Shown here: positions 28,522 to 37,743 of the stretch, one piece after another
How positions within the stretch are numbered: position 1 is the stretch's first letter
Layout: each line of letters opens with the position of its first letter
Translations under genes and position numbers: made by a program
Notes under the pieces: generated by a model
The model's database searches: none
Told to the model about the DNA's origin: nothing
Seen by the model: only the letters and a program-made list of their open reading frames with translations
Origin: an uncultured Eubacteriales bacterium
GTDB lineage: Bacteria > Bacillota > Clostridia > Christensenellales > Aristaeellaceae
DNA: 64,000 bases
Direction: 5' to 3'
NCBI GenBank assembly: GCA_902764915.1
Contig: CACWXY010000001.1
Coordinates: forward strand, 124,001 to 188,000

Positions 28522-30222
28522 ATGCAGTATAACGGTGCAAGAATCCTGCTGGAATGTCTGAAAGAGCAGGGTGTCGACACGATTTTTGGGTATCCTGGCG
28601 GTACCATACTCAATGTGTACGATGAAATGTATAAACTGGGGGATACGTTCCGGCATATCCTGACAAGTCATGAACAGGGTGCCTGTCATGCAGCAGACGG
28701 CTATGCCCGTGCTACAGGAAAGGTAGGCGTCTGCTTTGCCACATCCGGCCCCGGGGCTACCAATCTGGTCACTGGCATTGCCACGGCATATCTGGATTCC
28801 TCCCCTGTTGTGGCTATTACCTGTAACGTATCCACAGGGCTGATCGGGAAGGATTCCTTTCAGGAAGTAGATATTACCGGCGTCACCATGCCCATCACCA
28901 AGTGCAATTATCTGGTGCGGAGCGTGGATCATCTGGCTGATACCGTACGTGAAGCATTTGCCATTGCCCGTTCCGGACGTCCGGGACCGGTACTGATTGA
29001 TATTGCCAAGGATGTCACGGCACAGACAGCTGAGTACGAGCCCCTCAGCCGACGGGATCACGGAACCAACGGCCGGCTTCGTTCCCTGATGGAGCGCTAT
29101 GACTTCAAGCCGCCGGAACCCGATATGGAAGATATCCGCCTTCTGGCAGACATGATCCGCACATCCGAGAAGCCTTTCATTATCTGTGGCGGTGGTGTCG
29201 TGCGTTCACGCGCTCACGAGGCAATGCGCACGTTTGTTCACCGGGTGGATGCCCCGGCCGCGATTACGGTCATGGGTGCCGGCGCACTGTCCGGCTCCGA
29301 TCCATTGGTGACAGGCATGATTGGCATGCATGGCTCTCAGGCTTCCAATATTGCCGTGGACGAATGCGATCTGCTTATTGCCGTAGGCTGCCGGTTTTCC
29401 GACCGCGTAGCACTGAAGACGGACACCTTTGCCCAGCACGCCAAGATTGTGCAGATCGACATTGACCGTTCTGAAATCAACAAGAACGTGGAGACAGATC
29501 ATCATATCATTGGCGACGCCCGACGTATTCTGGAGCTTCTGCTGCCCATGCTGGACCAGCTTGATCATACAGCCTGGAAGAAGGTGGTATTCTCGCATCC
29601 CACCGAAACCAAGTATGATGAGCGTCCCGGCTGTCTGACCCCTGGTGATGTACTTTCCGCCATCACGCGTCTTGCTCCCAGTGAATCCATTATCTCCACC
29701 GATGTAGGTCAGCACCAGATGTGGGCCATTCAGCATTTCCACTTTGACTACCCTGGACAGCTTCTGACCTCCGGAGGCTTCGGTACCATGGGCTTTGGCC
29801 TGGGGGCTGCCATCGGAGCCAAAGCCGCTTTCCCTGACCGAACAGTCATACATGTGACCGGCGACGGTTCCTTCCGCATGAACTGTAATGAGCTCTCCAC
29901 TGAATCCTACTATGGTCTGCCGATCATTACGATTCTGTTTGACAATGGCACGCTCGGTATGGTCCGGCAGTGGCAGGCCCTCATCTACGGCGGACGCTTC
30001 TCGCAGACAACCCTGGATCGCGCACCTGACTTTGTAAAACTGGCTGAGGCCTATGGCCTCAACGGTTTCCGCGTATCAACCCTGGAGGATTTCCAGGAAG
30101 CCTTTTCCAAGGCTCTGAACTCGGACCGCGGCTCCGTCATTGACTGTCGAATCGATATCGACGAGAAGGTCCGTCCCATGGTGGGCGGCGGCAGTCATAT
30201 CACTGACTTTATGCTCAACTGA
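28522..30222 (+). CDS. ilvB: Acetolactate synthase large subunit
   Basis: Thiamine diphosphate-dependent catalytic subunit making acetolactate or acetohydroxybutyrate, the first shared step to valine, leucine and isoleucine. The N-terminal FGYPGGTILNVYDE and the catalytic glutamate in SHEQGACHAADGYAR mark the Pyr domain. The central FAD domain spans about 190-340. The ThDP motif GDGSFRMNCNEL lies in the C-terminal domain. Its 566 residues are standard. The sequence PGDVLSAI and QMWAIQHFHFD fit the biosynthetic rather than catabolic enzyme. ilvN follows directly. Confidence 0.97.
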   Translation: MQYNGARILLECLKEQGVDTIFGYPGGTILNVYDEMYKLGDTFRHILTSHEQGACHAADGYARATGKVGVCFATSGPGATNLVTGIATAYLDSSPVVAITCNVSTGLIGKDSFQEVDITGVTMPITKCNYLVRSVDHLADTVREAFAIARSGRPGPVLIDIAKDVTAQTAEYEPLSRRDHGTNGRLRSLMERYDFKPPEPDMEDIRLLADMIRTSEKPFIICGGGVVRSRAHEAMRTFVHRVDAPAAITVMGAGALSGSDPLVTGMIGMHGSQASNIAVDECDLLIAVGCRFSDRVALKTDTFAQHAKIVQIDIDRSEINKNVETDHHIIGDARRILELLLPMLDQLDHTAWKKVVFSHPTETKYDERPGCLTPGDVLSAITRLAPSESIISTDVGQHQMWAIQHFHFDYPGQLLTSGGFGTMGFGLGAAIGAKAAFPDRTVIHVTGDGSFRMNCNELSTESYYGLPIITILFDNGTLGMVRQWQALIYGGRFSQTTLDRAPDFVKLAEAYGLNGFRVSTLEDFQEAFSKALNSDRGSVIDCRIDIDEKVRPMVGGGSHITDFMLN

Positions 30223-30238
30223 GAGGAGGACGGACACA

Positions 30239-30814
30239 GTGAACCCACTCAAGCGTCATACACTCGCCGTTCTCGTCGACAACGAGTCCGGCGTTCTCTC
30301 CCGGGTAGCCCGGCTCTTTTCCGGGAAAGGCTATAACATTGAATCTCTTGCTGTAGGCACCACAGATAATCCCGCCATCTCCCGTATCACCATCGAGGTC
30401 CTGGCGGATAACAAACAGCTGGAGCTGCTCTGCAATCAGCTGCGCAAGCTCATCTGTGTGCATTCCGTGAAAGCACTCACTCCCGAGCATGCCATTCGTC
30501 GTGAACTGATGCTGATTAAAGTACTCTCCGGCGACAGTGTGCAGCGCAACGAGATCATTCAGATTGCCAATATATTCCGCGCCTCCATTATCGATGTATC
30601 CAAGTCCAGCATTACCCTCGCCGTCATCGGTGACGAGTCCAAGACCGAAGCCATTCAGAACCTTCTGCAGGAGTTCGGTATTCTGGAACTGGTACGTACC
30701 GGTATGGTTGCCCTCGAGCGCGGACAGTACACCATTGATGAACAGACAAAGGAAAAGGGCGAATTCGACTACGGCAAGAATGTACTCCGCGAATTCCCTG
30801 ACCTCTTCTCATGA
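30239..30814 (+). CDS. ilvN: Acetolactate synthase small (regulatory) subunit
   Basis: A 191-residue regulatory subunit giving feedback inhibition by branched-chain amino acids. The ACT domain (1-78) has HTLAVLVDNESGVLSRVARLF and NIESLAVGTTD. The C-terminal domain follows from about residue 82 (RRELMLIKV). The start is GTG at 30239, with AGAGGAGG upstream; no ATG fits. It lies 16 bases after ilvB. Confidence 0.95.
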   Translation: MNPLKRHTLAVLVDNESGVLSRVARLFSGKGYNIESLAVGTTDNPAISRITIEVLADNKQLELLCNQLRKLICVHSVKALTPEHAIRRELMLIKVLSGDSVQRNEIIQIANIFRASIIDVSKSSITLAVIGDESKTEAIQNLLQEFGILELVRTGMVALERGQYTIDEQTKEKGEFDYGKNVLREFPDLFS

Positions 30815-30840
30815 TCTAACAGACAAGGAGATGAATACAT

Positions 30841-32502
30841 ATGCAGTCCGATCAGATCAAGCAAGGCGTTGAGCGCGCCCCGAACCGTTCTCTGCTCTAT
30901 GCGCTGGGCATGACCGAGGAAGATATGGCCCGACCGCTCATCGGTGTGGTCTCCTCCTACAATGAGATCGTACCCGGACACATGAACCTGGATAAGATCA
31001 CAGAAGCCGTAAAGGCCGGCATTCTCGAATCCGGCGGCTATCCCGTCGTGTTCCCAGCCATTGCCGTATGCGACGGCATCGCCATGGGCCACATCGGCAT
31101 GAAATACTCCCTGGTCAGCCGCGATCTCATCTGCGATTCCACCGAAGCCATGGCTCTGGCCCATCAGTTTGACGGTCTGGTTATGGTGCCCAACTGCGAC
31201 AAAAATGTACCCGGTCTTCTGATGGCCGCTGCACGCCTTAACATTCCCACTGTCATGGTATCCGGCGGTCCCATGCTTGCCGGTACTCTGAAAGACGGCC
31301 GCCGCACCTGTCTCAGCCATATGTTTGAAGCTGTCGGCGCCTATAAGGCTGGAACCATGGACGAAAATGGCGTACGGGACTATGAGGAAAACGCCTGTCC
31401 TACCTGTGGTTCCTGTTCCGGCATGTATACCGCGAATTCCATGAACTGCCTGTGTGAGGCCATCGGTATGGCACTTCCTGGAAACGGTACAATCCCCGGT
31501 GTCTATTCTGCAAGACTGAGACTGGCCAAGAAAGCAGGCATGCAGGTCATGGAAATGGTGCGGCGCAATATCCGTCCCCGTGATATCATGACCGCCGATG
31601 CCTTCCACAATGCCGAAACCGTGGACATGGCCCTGGGCTGCTCAACCAATACCATGCTGCATCTGCCGGCCATTGCCCACGAAGCAGGCGTGGAACTGAA
31701 CCTGGACATGGCCAACGAGATCTCTTCCCATACCCCGAACCTGTGCCATCTGGCGCCTGCCGGTGACACATTCATGGAAGACCTGGATCATGCAGGCGGT
31801 GTCAGTGCTGTCATGCATGAACTGGATAAGCTGGGCCTTCTCCGCACGGATCTGATGACTGTAACCGGAAAGACCGTGGCCGAAAACATAGCACATGCAG
31901 AAAATCTGGATCCTGACATCATCCGTCCTGTAGATTCACCCTATTCCTCAACCGGCGGCATTGCCGTACTCAAGGGCAATCTGGCACCCGATGGATGTGT
32001 AGTCAAGCAGAGCGCTGTCGCCTCTGAAATGATGGTTCATGAAGGTCCGGCCCGTGTTTTTGATTCAGAAGATGACGCGATTGCCGCGATCTATGAACGC
32101 AGAATACAGCCTGGTGACGTAGTTGTCATCCGTTACGAAGGCCCCAAGGGCGGTCCCGGCATGCGTGAAATGCTTAATCCCACCAGTGCCATTGTGGGCA
32201 TGGGACTGGGTTCAAGCGTCGCGCTGATCACAGATGGACGGTTCTCCGGTGCAACCCGCGGTGCTTCCATCGGACATGTAAGTCCGGAAGCCGCTTCCGG
32301 CGGTCCCATTGCGCTGGTTGAGGAAGGCGACCTGATTCATATTGACATTCCCGCGCATACCATCCAGCTCATGGTAGATGAGGAAACACTTCAGAAGCGC
32401 CGGGAAGCCTGGGTATGTCCTCCTCCGAAGATTACGACGGGATATCTAGCACGCTATGCACGCCTAGTATCCTCTGCCGACAAGGGTGCCATTCTTCTGT
32501 AA
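30841..32502 (+). CDS. ilvD: Dihydroxy-acid dehydratase
   Basis: Iron-sulphur enzyme of valine and isoleucine synthesis, converting dihydroxy acids to keto acids. Cluster cysteines are seen in [10 protein letters not shown] and [39 protein letters not shown] and [10 protein letters not shown] lie in the C-terminal part. Length 553 residues is normal. AAGGAG precedes the ATG, 26 bases after ilvN. Confidence 0.97.
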   Translation: MQSDQIKQGVERAPNRSLLYALGMTEEDMARPLIGVVSSYNEIVPGHMNLDKITEAVKAGILESGGYPVVFPAIAVCDGIAMGHIGMKYSLVSRDLICDSTEAMALAHQFDGLVMVPNCDKNVPGLLMAAARLNIPTVMVSGGPMLAGTLKDGRRTCLSHMFEAVGAYKAGTMDENGVRDYEENACPTCGSCSGMYTANSMNCLCEAIGMALPGNGTIPGVYSARLRLAKKAGMQVMEMVRRNIRPRDIMTADAFHNAETVDMALGCSTNTMLHLPAIAHEAGVELNLDMANEISSHTPNLCHLAPAGDTFMEDLDHAGGVSAVMHELDKLGLLRTDLMTVTGKTVAENIAHAENLDPDIIRPVDSPYSSTGGIAVLKGNLAPDGCVVKQSAVASEMMVHEGPARVFDSEDDAIAAIYERRIQPGDVVVIRYEGPKGGPGMREMLNPTSAIVGMGLGSSVALITDGRFSGATRGASIGHVSPEAASGGPIALVEEGDLIHIDIPAHTIQLMVDEETLQKRREAWVCPPPKITTGYLARYARLVSSADKGAILL

Positions 32503-32509
32503 TCTTTTG

Positions 32510-32536
32510 ACTCCCGCTGAGCATTTCCGCGGGAGT
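32510..32536 (+). promoter_or_regulatory. Hairpin between ilvD and leuA
   Basis: ACTCCCGC (32510-32517) and GCGGGAGT (32529-32536) form an 8-bp stem followed by a weak T-rich stretch. Possibly a partial terminator reducing leuA relative to ilvD. Confidence 0.5.
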
Positions 32537-32576
32537 TCTCTGTTTTACTTTCTGCTTTTTGGGAAAGGAATCTGTC

Positions 32577-34127
32577 TTGGAAACCATTCAAATCTTTGAT
32601 ACCACGCTGCGGGACGGCGAACAGGCACCGGGCTGCAGCATGAACCTGAAAGAAAAGCTGAAGATTGCCCGGATCCTGGAAAAAATGCATGTCGATATTC
32701 TTGAAGCAGGGTTTCCCGTAGCAAGCCCCGGCGACTTTGAAGCTGTGGAAAAGATTGCGCATGCCGTTCACAATACCACTGTTGCTGCTCTGGCGCGTAC
32801 GCTGGACAAGGACATCGACATTGCCTGGGAAGCCGTAAAGAAAGCCCGTAATCCACGGCTGCATCTGTTTGTAGCCACCTCACCCCTGCACATGCAGGAG
32901 AAACTGCACCTGACAGGCGAACAGGTACTGGAGCGTGTGCAGCATAGTGTCGCCTATGCAAAAAAACGGGTCTCCAACCTGGAATTCTCCTGCGAGGATG
33001 CAACCCGAAGCGAAATTGACTTTCTCTGCCGGGTTGTGGAAACTGCCATCCGGAACGGGGCAACGGTCATTAACCTGCCCGATACAGTCGGATATGTAAC
33101 CCCGCAGGAAATGGAAAATCTGATCCGCACTGTTCGTGAACGCGTTCCCTGCAGTGATCGCGCTGTATTTTCCGTCCATTGCCATAATGATCTGGGACTG
33201 GCCACCGCCAATTCTCTTGCGGGCGTGCAGGGCGGCGCCCGGCAGATTGAATGTACGATCAACGGGATTGGGGAACGCGCTGGAAATGCATCTCTGGAGG
33301 AGGTTGTCATGACCATGCGCACGCGTCCCGATATTTACCGGGGCCTGCACACCCATATTGACACCACACAGATCAGTCAGGCATCGCATACGGTATACTC
33401 CATCATCGGACAGTCTGCACCGCTGAACAAGCCCATTGTGGGCCGCAATGCATTCCTGCACGAAAGCGGAATTCATCAGCATGGTGTACTGGCTGATAAA
33501 CGCACCTATGAGATTCTGACTCCGGAGTCTGTTGGCATCCATCATTCACCTCTGGTGCTGGGCAAACACTCCGGGCGTCACGCTTTCGAAAGTCATCTGC
33601 AGGAAATGGGTTATGAACTGGACCCGGATGAACTGGACCGCTGCTTTGCCGAATTCAAGGAACTCTGCGATAAAGTCAAGCATGTTACGGATGCCGATAT
33701 CGAAGCGCTGGTCACGCATTACCAGGTCACAGACGACACCGAGGATGGGTATGCCCTGGAATGGTACGCAGTATCCACATCCAACTATTTCCGTGCCACC
33801 TCCACTGTCTGCCTTCGCCACGGAGAAGAGCGCGTTCAGGCAGTTGCCAGAGGCGATGGACCGATTGATGCGGCATTCTCAGCCATTGATGAAATCATGC
33901 AGCCGGTCAGGCATACATTTGAACTATACCGGATTCACGGTATTTCCCAAAGCAAAGATACACTTGGAGAGGTACATGTAAAGCTCATTGCCGGTGACCA
34001 TTCCTTCTCTGGCCGTGGACTGTCCACAGACATTATCGAAGGCTCCCTGTATGCCTATATCCGTGCCGTGAACCGTCTGAATGCCTACACCCGCAAGCAT
34101 CCGGAAGATATGCCGGAAGATGAATAA
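32577..34127 (+). CDS. leuA: 2-Isopropylmalate synthase
   Basis: Condenses 2-ketoisovalerate with acetyl-CoA in leucine synthesis. The TIM-barrel has FDTTLRDGEQAPGCSM at the start, the metal histidines in HCHNDLGLATANSLAG, and the catalytic region NGIGERAGNASLEEVVM. The C-terminal LeuA dimer domain (about 385-505) binds leucine for feedback. 516 residues. The start is a TTG at 32577 with AAAGGAA six bases upstream. leuB, leuC and leuD are absent from the window. Confidence 0.95.
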   Translation: METIQIFDTTLRDGEQAPGCSMNLKEKLKIARILEKMHVDILEAGFPVASPGDFEAVEKIAHAVHNTTVAALARTLDKDIDIAWEAVKKARNPRLHLFVATSPLHMQEKLHLTGEQVLERVQHSVAYAKKRVSNLEFSCEDATRSEIDFLCRVVETAIRNGATVINLPDTVGYVTPQEMENLIRTVRERVPCSDRAVFSVHCHNDLGLATANSLAGVQGGARQIECTINGIGERAGNASLEEVVMTMRTRPDIYRGLHTHIDTTQISQASHTVYSIIGQSAPLNKPIVGRNAFLHESGIHQHGVLADKRTYEILTPESVGIHHSPLVLGKHSGRHAFESHLQEMGYELDPDELDRCFAEFKELCDKVKHVTDADIEALVTHYQVTDDTEDGYALEWYAVSTSNYFRATSTVCLRHGEERVQAVARGDGPIDAAFSAIDEIMQPVRHTFELYRIHGISQSKDTLGEVHVKLIAGDHSFSGRGLSTDIIEGSLYAYIRAVNRLNAYTRKHPEDMPEDE

Positions 34128-34149
34128 CTGTTTGGGAGGATTGATCCCC

Positions 34150-35475
34150 ATGGTCGATTCCATCAGCCGACTGATACTCTACTCTGATCTGCCTGAGGAC
34201 AGCATTCTTGTGCGTCTGCGCGCAATCTACGCGGACTGGGAAACCGGCCAGGACACCAAAAGCCACCTGGTACACAGGATCTATGCGGAAGCGAAGCGTA
34301 TACTTGACCTTTCTACCGCCTACGGTTTTTCCCGAAATCTCTGGCAGAACTATCTGACATTTCTCATGATCACTCACGAGAACTCCTTTTCCCTTACCTG
34401 TGAACGGCAGCGTCATCAGGACGGAAGCATTCTGCTGATAGCAGAGAATGACTGTGATGTCTTTCACACTCTCTTTCATTTTGATTTTGCGCCAATGGAA
34501 AAGGATCTGGGCATAACCGTTTTCTCCACCCTGTGCCATTATCATTCGATCCAGAAACGGCAGCAGCTCTATAATCGGGAAGTTTCCGAGATTGTCTGTG
34601 CGCTTTCCGAAAAGCTGGACAGGGCACCTGATGCCAAAGTAATGCTGGAACTGCTCACCCAGCATCTGGAACAATACGGTGTAGGTCTGTTCGGACTGAA
34701 CCGCGCTTTCCGGATTCAGACCCGGGAGCATGGCTTTGTCCTGCAGGAAATCAATAATATGGATCAGGTAACATTGGATGATCTGATTGGATACCAGGAG
34801 CAGAAGGCAGCCCTGCGTGCCAATATAGAAGCCTTCGTCGCAGGCAGACCCTTCAACAATACCCTGCTCTACGGAGATGCAGGAACAGGAAAATCAACTT
34901 CGGTGAAGGCCGTTCTCAATGAATACTGGGAAAAAGGACTGCGCGTGATTGAGATCAATAAGTACCAGTTTTCCCTGCTGTCTGCTGTCATCTCTCAGGT
35001 AAAGAACCGCAATTATCGGTTTATCCTGTTCCTGGACGACCTGTCCTTCGAAGAGAATGAAGTCGAGTACAAGTTCCTGAAAGCCGTGATTGAAGGCGGA
35101 CTGGAAACCCGGCCCGATAACGTCATGATCCTTGCCACCTCCAACCGCCGGCATCTGGTAAAGGAAAGCTGGGACGATCGTCAGGATATGGAACATACCA
35201 AGGATGTGCACCGTTCAGATACAATGCAGGAAAAGCTTTCTCTCGCCGCACGTTTTGGATGCACTATTCTCTACAGTGCACCGAGTCCTCAGCTTTTCAA
35301 GGAAATTGTCTGCGGTCTGGCCGCGAGACATCCGGAACTGCATCTGAGCCGGGATGAACTGCTGATGGAAGCCAATCGATATGAACTGCGCCACGGCGGG
35401 TTCTCCGGACGCATTGCACAGCAGTTTCTCAACCAGATACTTGGGAAAAAAACGGACAGTACCGATTGTCCCTAA
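34150..35475 (+). CDS. DUF815-family AAA ATPase
   Basis: A 441-residue protein. The N-terminal 190 residues have no motif I recognise. The ATPase domain has Walker A GDAGTGKST (about residue 245), Walker B FILFLDDLSFE and sensor-like LATSNRRHLVKE. This is the DUF815 family, common in Clostridia, whose substrate is unknown. The ATG at 34150 lies 22 bases after leuA, with GGGAGG upstream at a long spacing. It appears to be the last gene of the ilv-leu transcript. Link to leucine synthesis is positional only. Confidence 0.88.
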   Translation: MVDSISRLILYSDLPEDSILVRLRAIYADWETGQDTKSHLVHRIYAEAKRILDLSTAYGFSRNLWQNYLTFLMITHENSFSLTCERQRHQDGSILLIAENDCDVFHTLFHFDFAPMEKDLGITVFSTLCHYHSIQKRQQLYNREVSEIVCALSEKLDRAPDAKVMLELLTQHLEQYGVGLFGLNRAFRIQTREHGFVLQEINNMDQVTLDDLIGYQEQKAALRANIEAFVAGRPFNNTLLYGDAGTGKSTSVKAVLNEYWEKGLRVIEINKYQFSLLSAVISQVKNRNYRFILFLDDLSFEENEVEYKFLKAVIEGGLETRPDNVMILATSNRRHLVKESWDDRQDMEHTKDVHRSDTMQEKLSLAARFGCTILYSAPSPQLFKEIVCGLAARHPELHLSRDELLMEANRYELRHGGFSGRIAQQFLNQILGKKTDSTDCP

Positions 35476-35493
35476 ATATAGCCACATAAAGCA

Positions 35494-35533
35494 GATCAGG
35501 GGGCAGGCATATCCGAATGCCTGCCCCCTGATC
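35494..35533. repeat. 17-bp perfect inverted repeat after the DUF815 gene
   Basis: GATCAGGGGGCAGGCAT (35494-35510), 6-base loop, then its exact complement (35517-35533). It starts 18 bases after the stop codon. A very stable GC-rich hairpin, but with no T tract on either strand. Likely ends or protects the operon mRNA. Confidence 0.75.
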
Positions 35534-35667
35534 CAATCTGTGTGTCAGAACCCGATTCTGCGAACCGGCTACCCGTCTCATGGATTGTTCACTGTCCTGT
35601 CCGCGTTCACGCATAAAAGCGGGGCTTTCATTTTTCGGGGAGAGTCAAAAAACGGCGGGGATGCATC

Positions 35668-35790
35668 GCTGATTGCAAATCAGCCGGTACTGCAGAACCA
35701 TCCTGCTTATCGTAAGCAGGGGACTTGCCTGCAGGCAAGACAGGTCATAAGCTTTTTCCGTGAGCCCTGTCCAGAGTGCTCTGGTTTTTT
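35668..35790 (+). ncRNA. Candidate multi-hairpin non-coding RNA with terminator
   Basis: In the gene-free stretch 35534-35920, consecutive perfect stems occur on the plus strand: GCTGATT/AATCAGC (35668-35684), CCTGCTTA/TAAGCAGG (35702-35720), CTTGCC/GGCAAG (35724-35739), GACAGG/CCTGTC (35739-35771), and CCAGA/TCTGG (35771-35784) followed by TTTTTT (35785-35790), a rho-independent terminator. No ORF of note fits. The 5' end may lie near 35600-35640; I find no convincing promoter. It matches no RNA family I can recall (not SRP RNA, tmRNA, RNase P or 6S by their conserved cores). Confidence 0.5.
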
Positions 35791-35920
35791 CGTACTTCGG
35801 GCCCTATCTCCCTTCAGCGCAGCCATGCAGCATACCCTTACTTTGTTCGAGCAAACGCTTGCCAGTTTTCTTCTCCTGCTGCTTTTCCCGATGAAAATGA
35901 ATGTGCCATCAAAGACCTGC

Positions 35921-37078
35921 TCAGTGCAGACGAAGGCTTCGAAGATCATGGACGATCTCTTTGAGCACATCCACCGTCACATCGATCTCTTCCTTTGTAT
36001 TCTCCCATCCCAATGTCAGCCGAAGCGAGCTCTGCGCTTCCTGTCTGGTTCTTCCAATCGCCATCAGCACATGACTGGGATCCAGACTCCCAGCCGTACA
36101 GGCAGAACCGGATGAAGCAGCGATCCCTGCCAGATCGAGACGCAGAAGAACGGATTCTCCTTCCAGTCCCAGAAGCGAAATATTGAGATTGCCCGGCAGT
36201 CGACTGTCCCGTGGGCCGTTTACAAGCACATCAGGGATTGCCTCCAGAATGCGATACCTGAGATCGTCCCGAAGGCTCCGGACTTTCTGTGTAAACGCTG
36301 GGAGTCGCTGTACCGCATCTTCCACCGCCTGCCCGAGTCCCACAATTCCCGGGACATTTTCCGTTCCCGCGCGCAGTCGCCTTTCCTGTTCTCCGCCATC
36401 CATGAATGGCTGGATGTGTGTTCCTTTTTTCATATACAGCGCACCGACACCCTTGGGTGCGCCCAGTTTGTGCCCGCTCAGTGAGAGCATATCCACTCCC
36501 ACTTCCGATACATCCAGCGGAATCGCGCCGACGGCCTGAACAGCATCCGTATGCATGAGGGCACCCTGCCCGTGAACAATCTGTGCTATTTCCCGGATCG
36601 GTTCCAGTGTGCCAATCTCATTGTTTGCCGTCATTACAGACACAAGAATTGTGTCTTTCCGCAGAGCTTTCCGCACATCCTCAGGATCTACAAACCCTTC
36701 ACTGTCGACCGGAAGAACGGTTAGAGAAAAACCCATTTTTCTCAGTGATTCACAGGTATGGAGCACAGCATGATGTTCAATACAGCTGCAGATCAGATGC
36801 CTTCCCCTGTCCTGATTCGCCAGACAGTACCCTTTGATCGCCCAGTTGTCGCTCTCTGTACCGCCAGAAGTAAAGTAGATTTCGGAAGTGCTGTCAGCTC
36901 CAAGCGCCTTGGCAACCTTTTCCCGCGCATTTTCCACGCCCCTGCGCGCGTCCCGGCCGGTTCCATGAATACTCGACGCATTGCCATAACAATCCGTAAA
37001 GTAGGGAAGCATAGCTTCCAGCACAGGCTTTGTCACTGGGGTTGTAGCCGCATGATCCAGATAGATCCTGTCCATCAT
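35921..37078 (-). CDS. nifS: Cysteine desulfurase (NifS/IscS family)
   Basis: PLP enzyme mobilising sulphur from cysteine for Fe-S cluster or thio-nucleoside synthesis. The sequence begins YLDHAATTPV and has TSGGTESDNWA, HTDAVQAVG, the PLP lysine Lys204 in SGHKLGAPKG and the active-site Cys327 in SSGSACTAG. Length 385 residues. The start overlaps the iscR stop as ATGA. No iscU or thiI is adjacent, so its partner lies elsewhere. Confidence 0.95.
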   Translation of the reverse strand: MMDRIYLDHAATTPVTKPVLEAMLPYFTDCYGNASSIHGTGRDARRGVENAREKVAKALGADSTSEIYFTSGGTESDNWAIKGYCLANQDRGRHLICSCIEHHAVLHTCESLRKMGFSLTVLPVDSEGFVDPEDVRKALRKDTILVSVMTANNEIGTLEPIREIAQIVHGQGALMHTDAVQAVGAIPLDVSEVGVDMLSLSGHKLGAPKGVGALYMKKGTHIQPFMDGGEQERRLRAGTENVPGIVGLGQAVEDAVQRLPAFTQKVRSLRDDLRYRILEAIPDVLVNGPRDSRLPGNLNISLLGLEGESVLLRLDLAGIAASSGSACTAGSLDPSHVLMAIGRTRQEAQSSLRLTLGWENTKEEIDVTVDVLKEIVHDLRSLRLH

Positions 37079-37503
37079 CGCATCTCCTCTCCCCCATCAA
37101 AGCGCTTTTCATCAAGAATATCCTGCAGTGTAATACTGTCCAGTATCATGTCAATCTGTTCTGTCATGTACTTCCAGATGGGCAGAGTGGGACACTGGGA
37201 GGCTTTTGAGCAGAAAGAAGCATCGTCCACACAGTCTGAGAACTGCACCGGTCCTTCCGCGGCCCGGATAATATCCCCCATGGTAATCTTTTCCGGTGCC
37301 CGTGAGAGTGTATATCCGCCGTTGGCGCCTCTGTGTGCCATAACAAGACCAGCCTTTCGCATCATGCTGATAAGCTGTTCCAGATAATCCTCCTGCACCC
37401 CCATCTGCGCAATACATCGCAGCGGCAGCGGGCCCTCTCCATAGTTTTTTGCCAGATATGTCATGGCATACAGACTATACCGCCCCTTTGTTGACAGTCG
37501 CAT
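37075..37503 (-). CDS. iscR: Rrf2-family regulator, IscR type
   Basis: A 142-residue winged-helix regulator controlling Fe-S cluster genes. It starts MRLSTKGRYSLYAMTYLA with the helix-turn-helix near residues 28-50. Three cysteines in DCVDDASFCSKASQC match the [2Fe-2S] ligands of IscR. The start is set at 37503 because in-frame Met codons further upstream fall inside the -10 box at 37541-37546. It overlaps nifS, which it probably controls together with itself. Confidence 0.93.
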   Translation of the reverse strand: MRLSTKGRYSLYAMTYLAKNYGEGPLPLRCIAQMGVQEDYLEQLISMMRKAGLVMAHRGANGGYTLSRAPEKITMGDIIRAAEGPVQFSDCVDDASFCSKASQCPTLPIWKYMTEQIDMILDSITLQDILDEKRFDGGEEMR

Positions 37504-37540
37504 GGCACTACCATTCCCCTCTCTGTTCCTTATCTCTTCC

Positions 37541-37569
37541 ATCATAGGGCGAACCCCATTGTCTGTCAA
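37541..37569 (-). promoter_or_regulatory. Promoter of iscR-nifS
   Basis: Minus-strand perfect TTGACA (37564-37569), 17-base spacer, TATGAT (37541-37546). This sets transcription start near 37534. Confidence 0.85.
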
Positions 37570-37687
37570 ATGACCTTGAAGCTATTATCCGAAATCAACC
37601 GCTGCAGAACAGGGTTCCCCGCTTCCTGTATTCCTCAGAAACGTCTGCTTTTCATAAAAAACCAATCGCGATTGCACAATGGAGTAC

Positions 37688-37715
37688 TTGCTTTTCCTGG
37701 CATTCGGAATACAAT
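37688..37715 (+). promoter_or_regulatory. Promoter of the rhamnulokinase gene
   Basis: TTGCTT (37688-37693), 16-base spacer, TACAAT (37710-37715), about 28 bases before the ATG at 37744. Confidence 0.65.
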
Positions 37716-37743
37716 GGAAAGCAAAAAAAAGGGAGCGATATGT

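Noticed and set aside
35534-35800. SRP RNA, tmRNA, RNase P RNA or 6S RNA
   Set aside because: None of their conserved sequences (for example GGAAGGAAGCAG of SRP RNA) is found on either strand.
37503-37569. Upstream Met codons of iscR as starts
   Set aside because: They coincide with the -10 box of a strong promoter and would not be transcribed.
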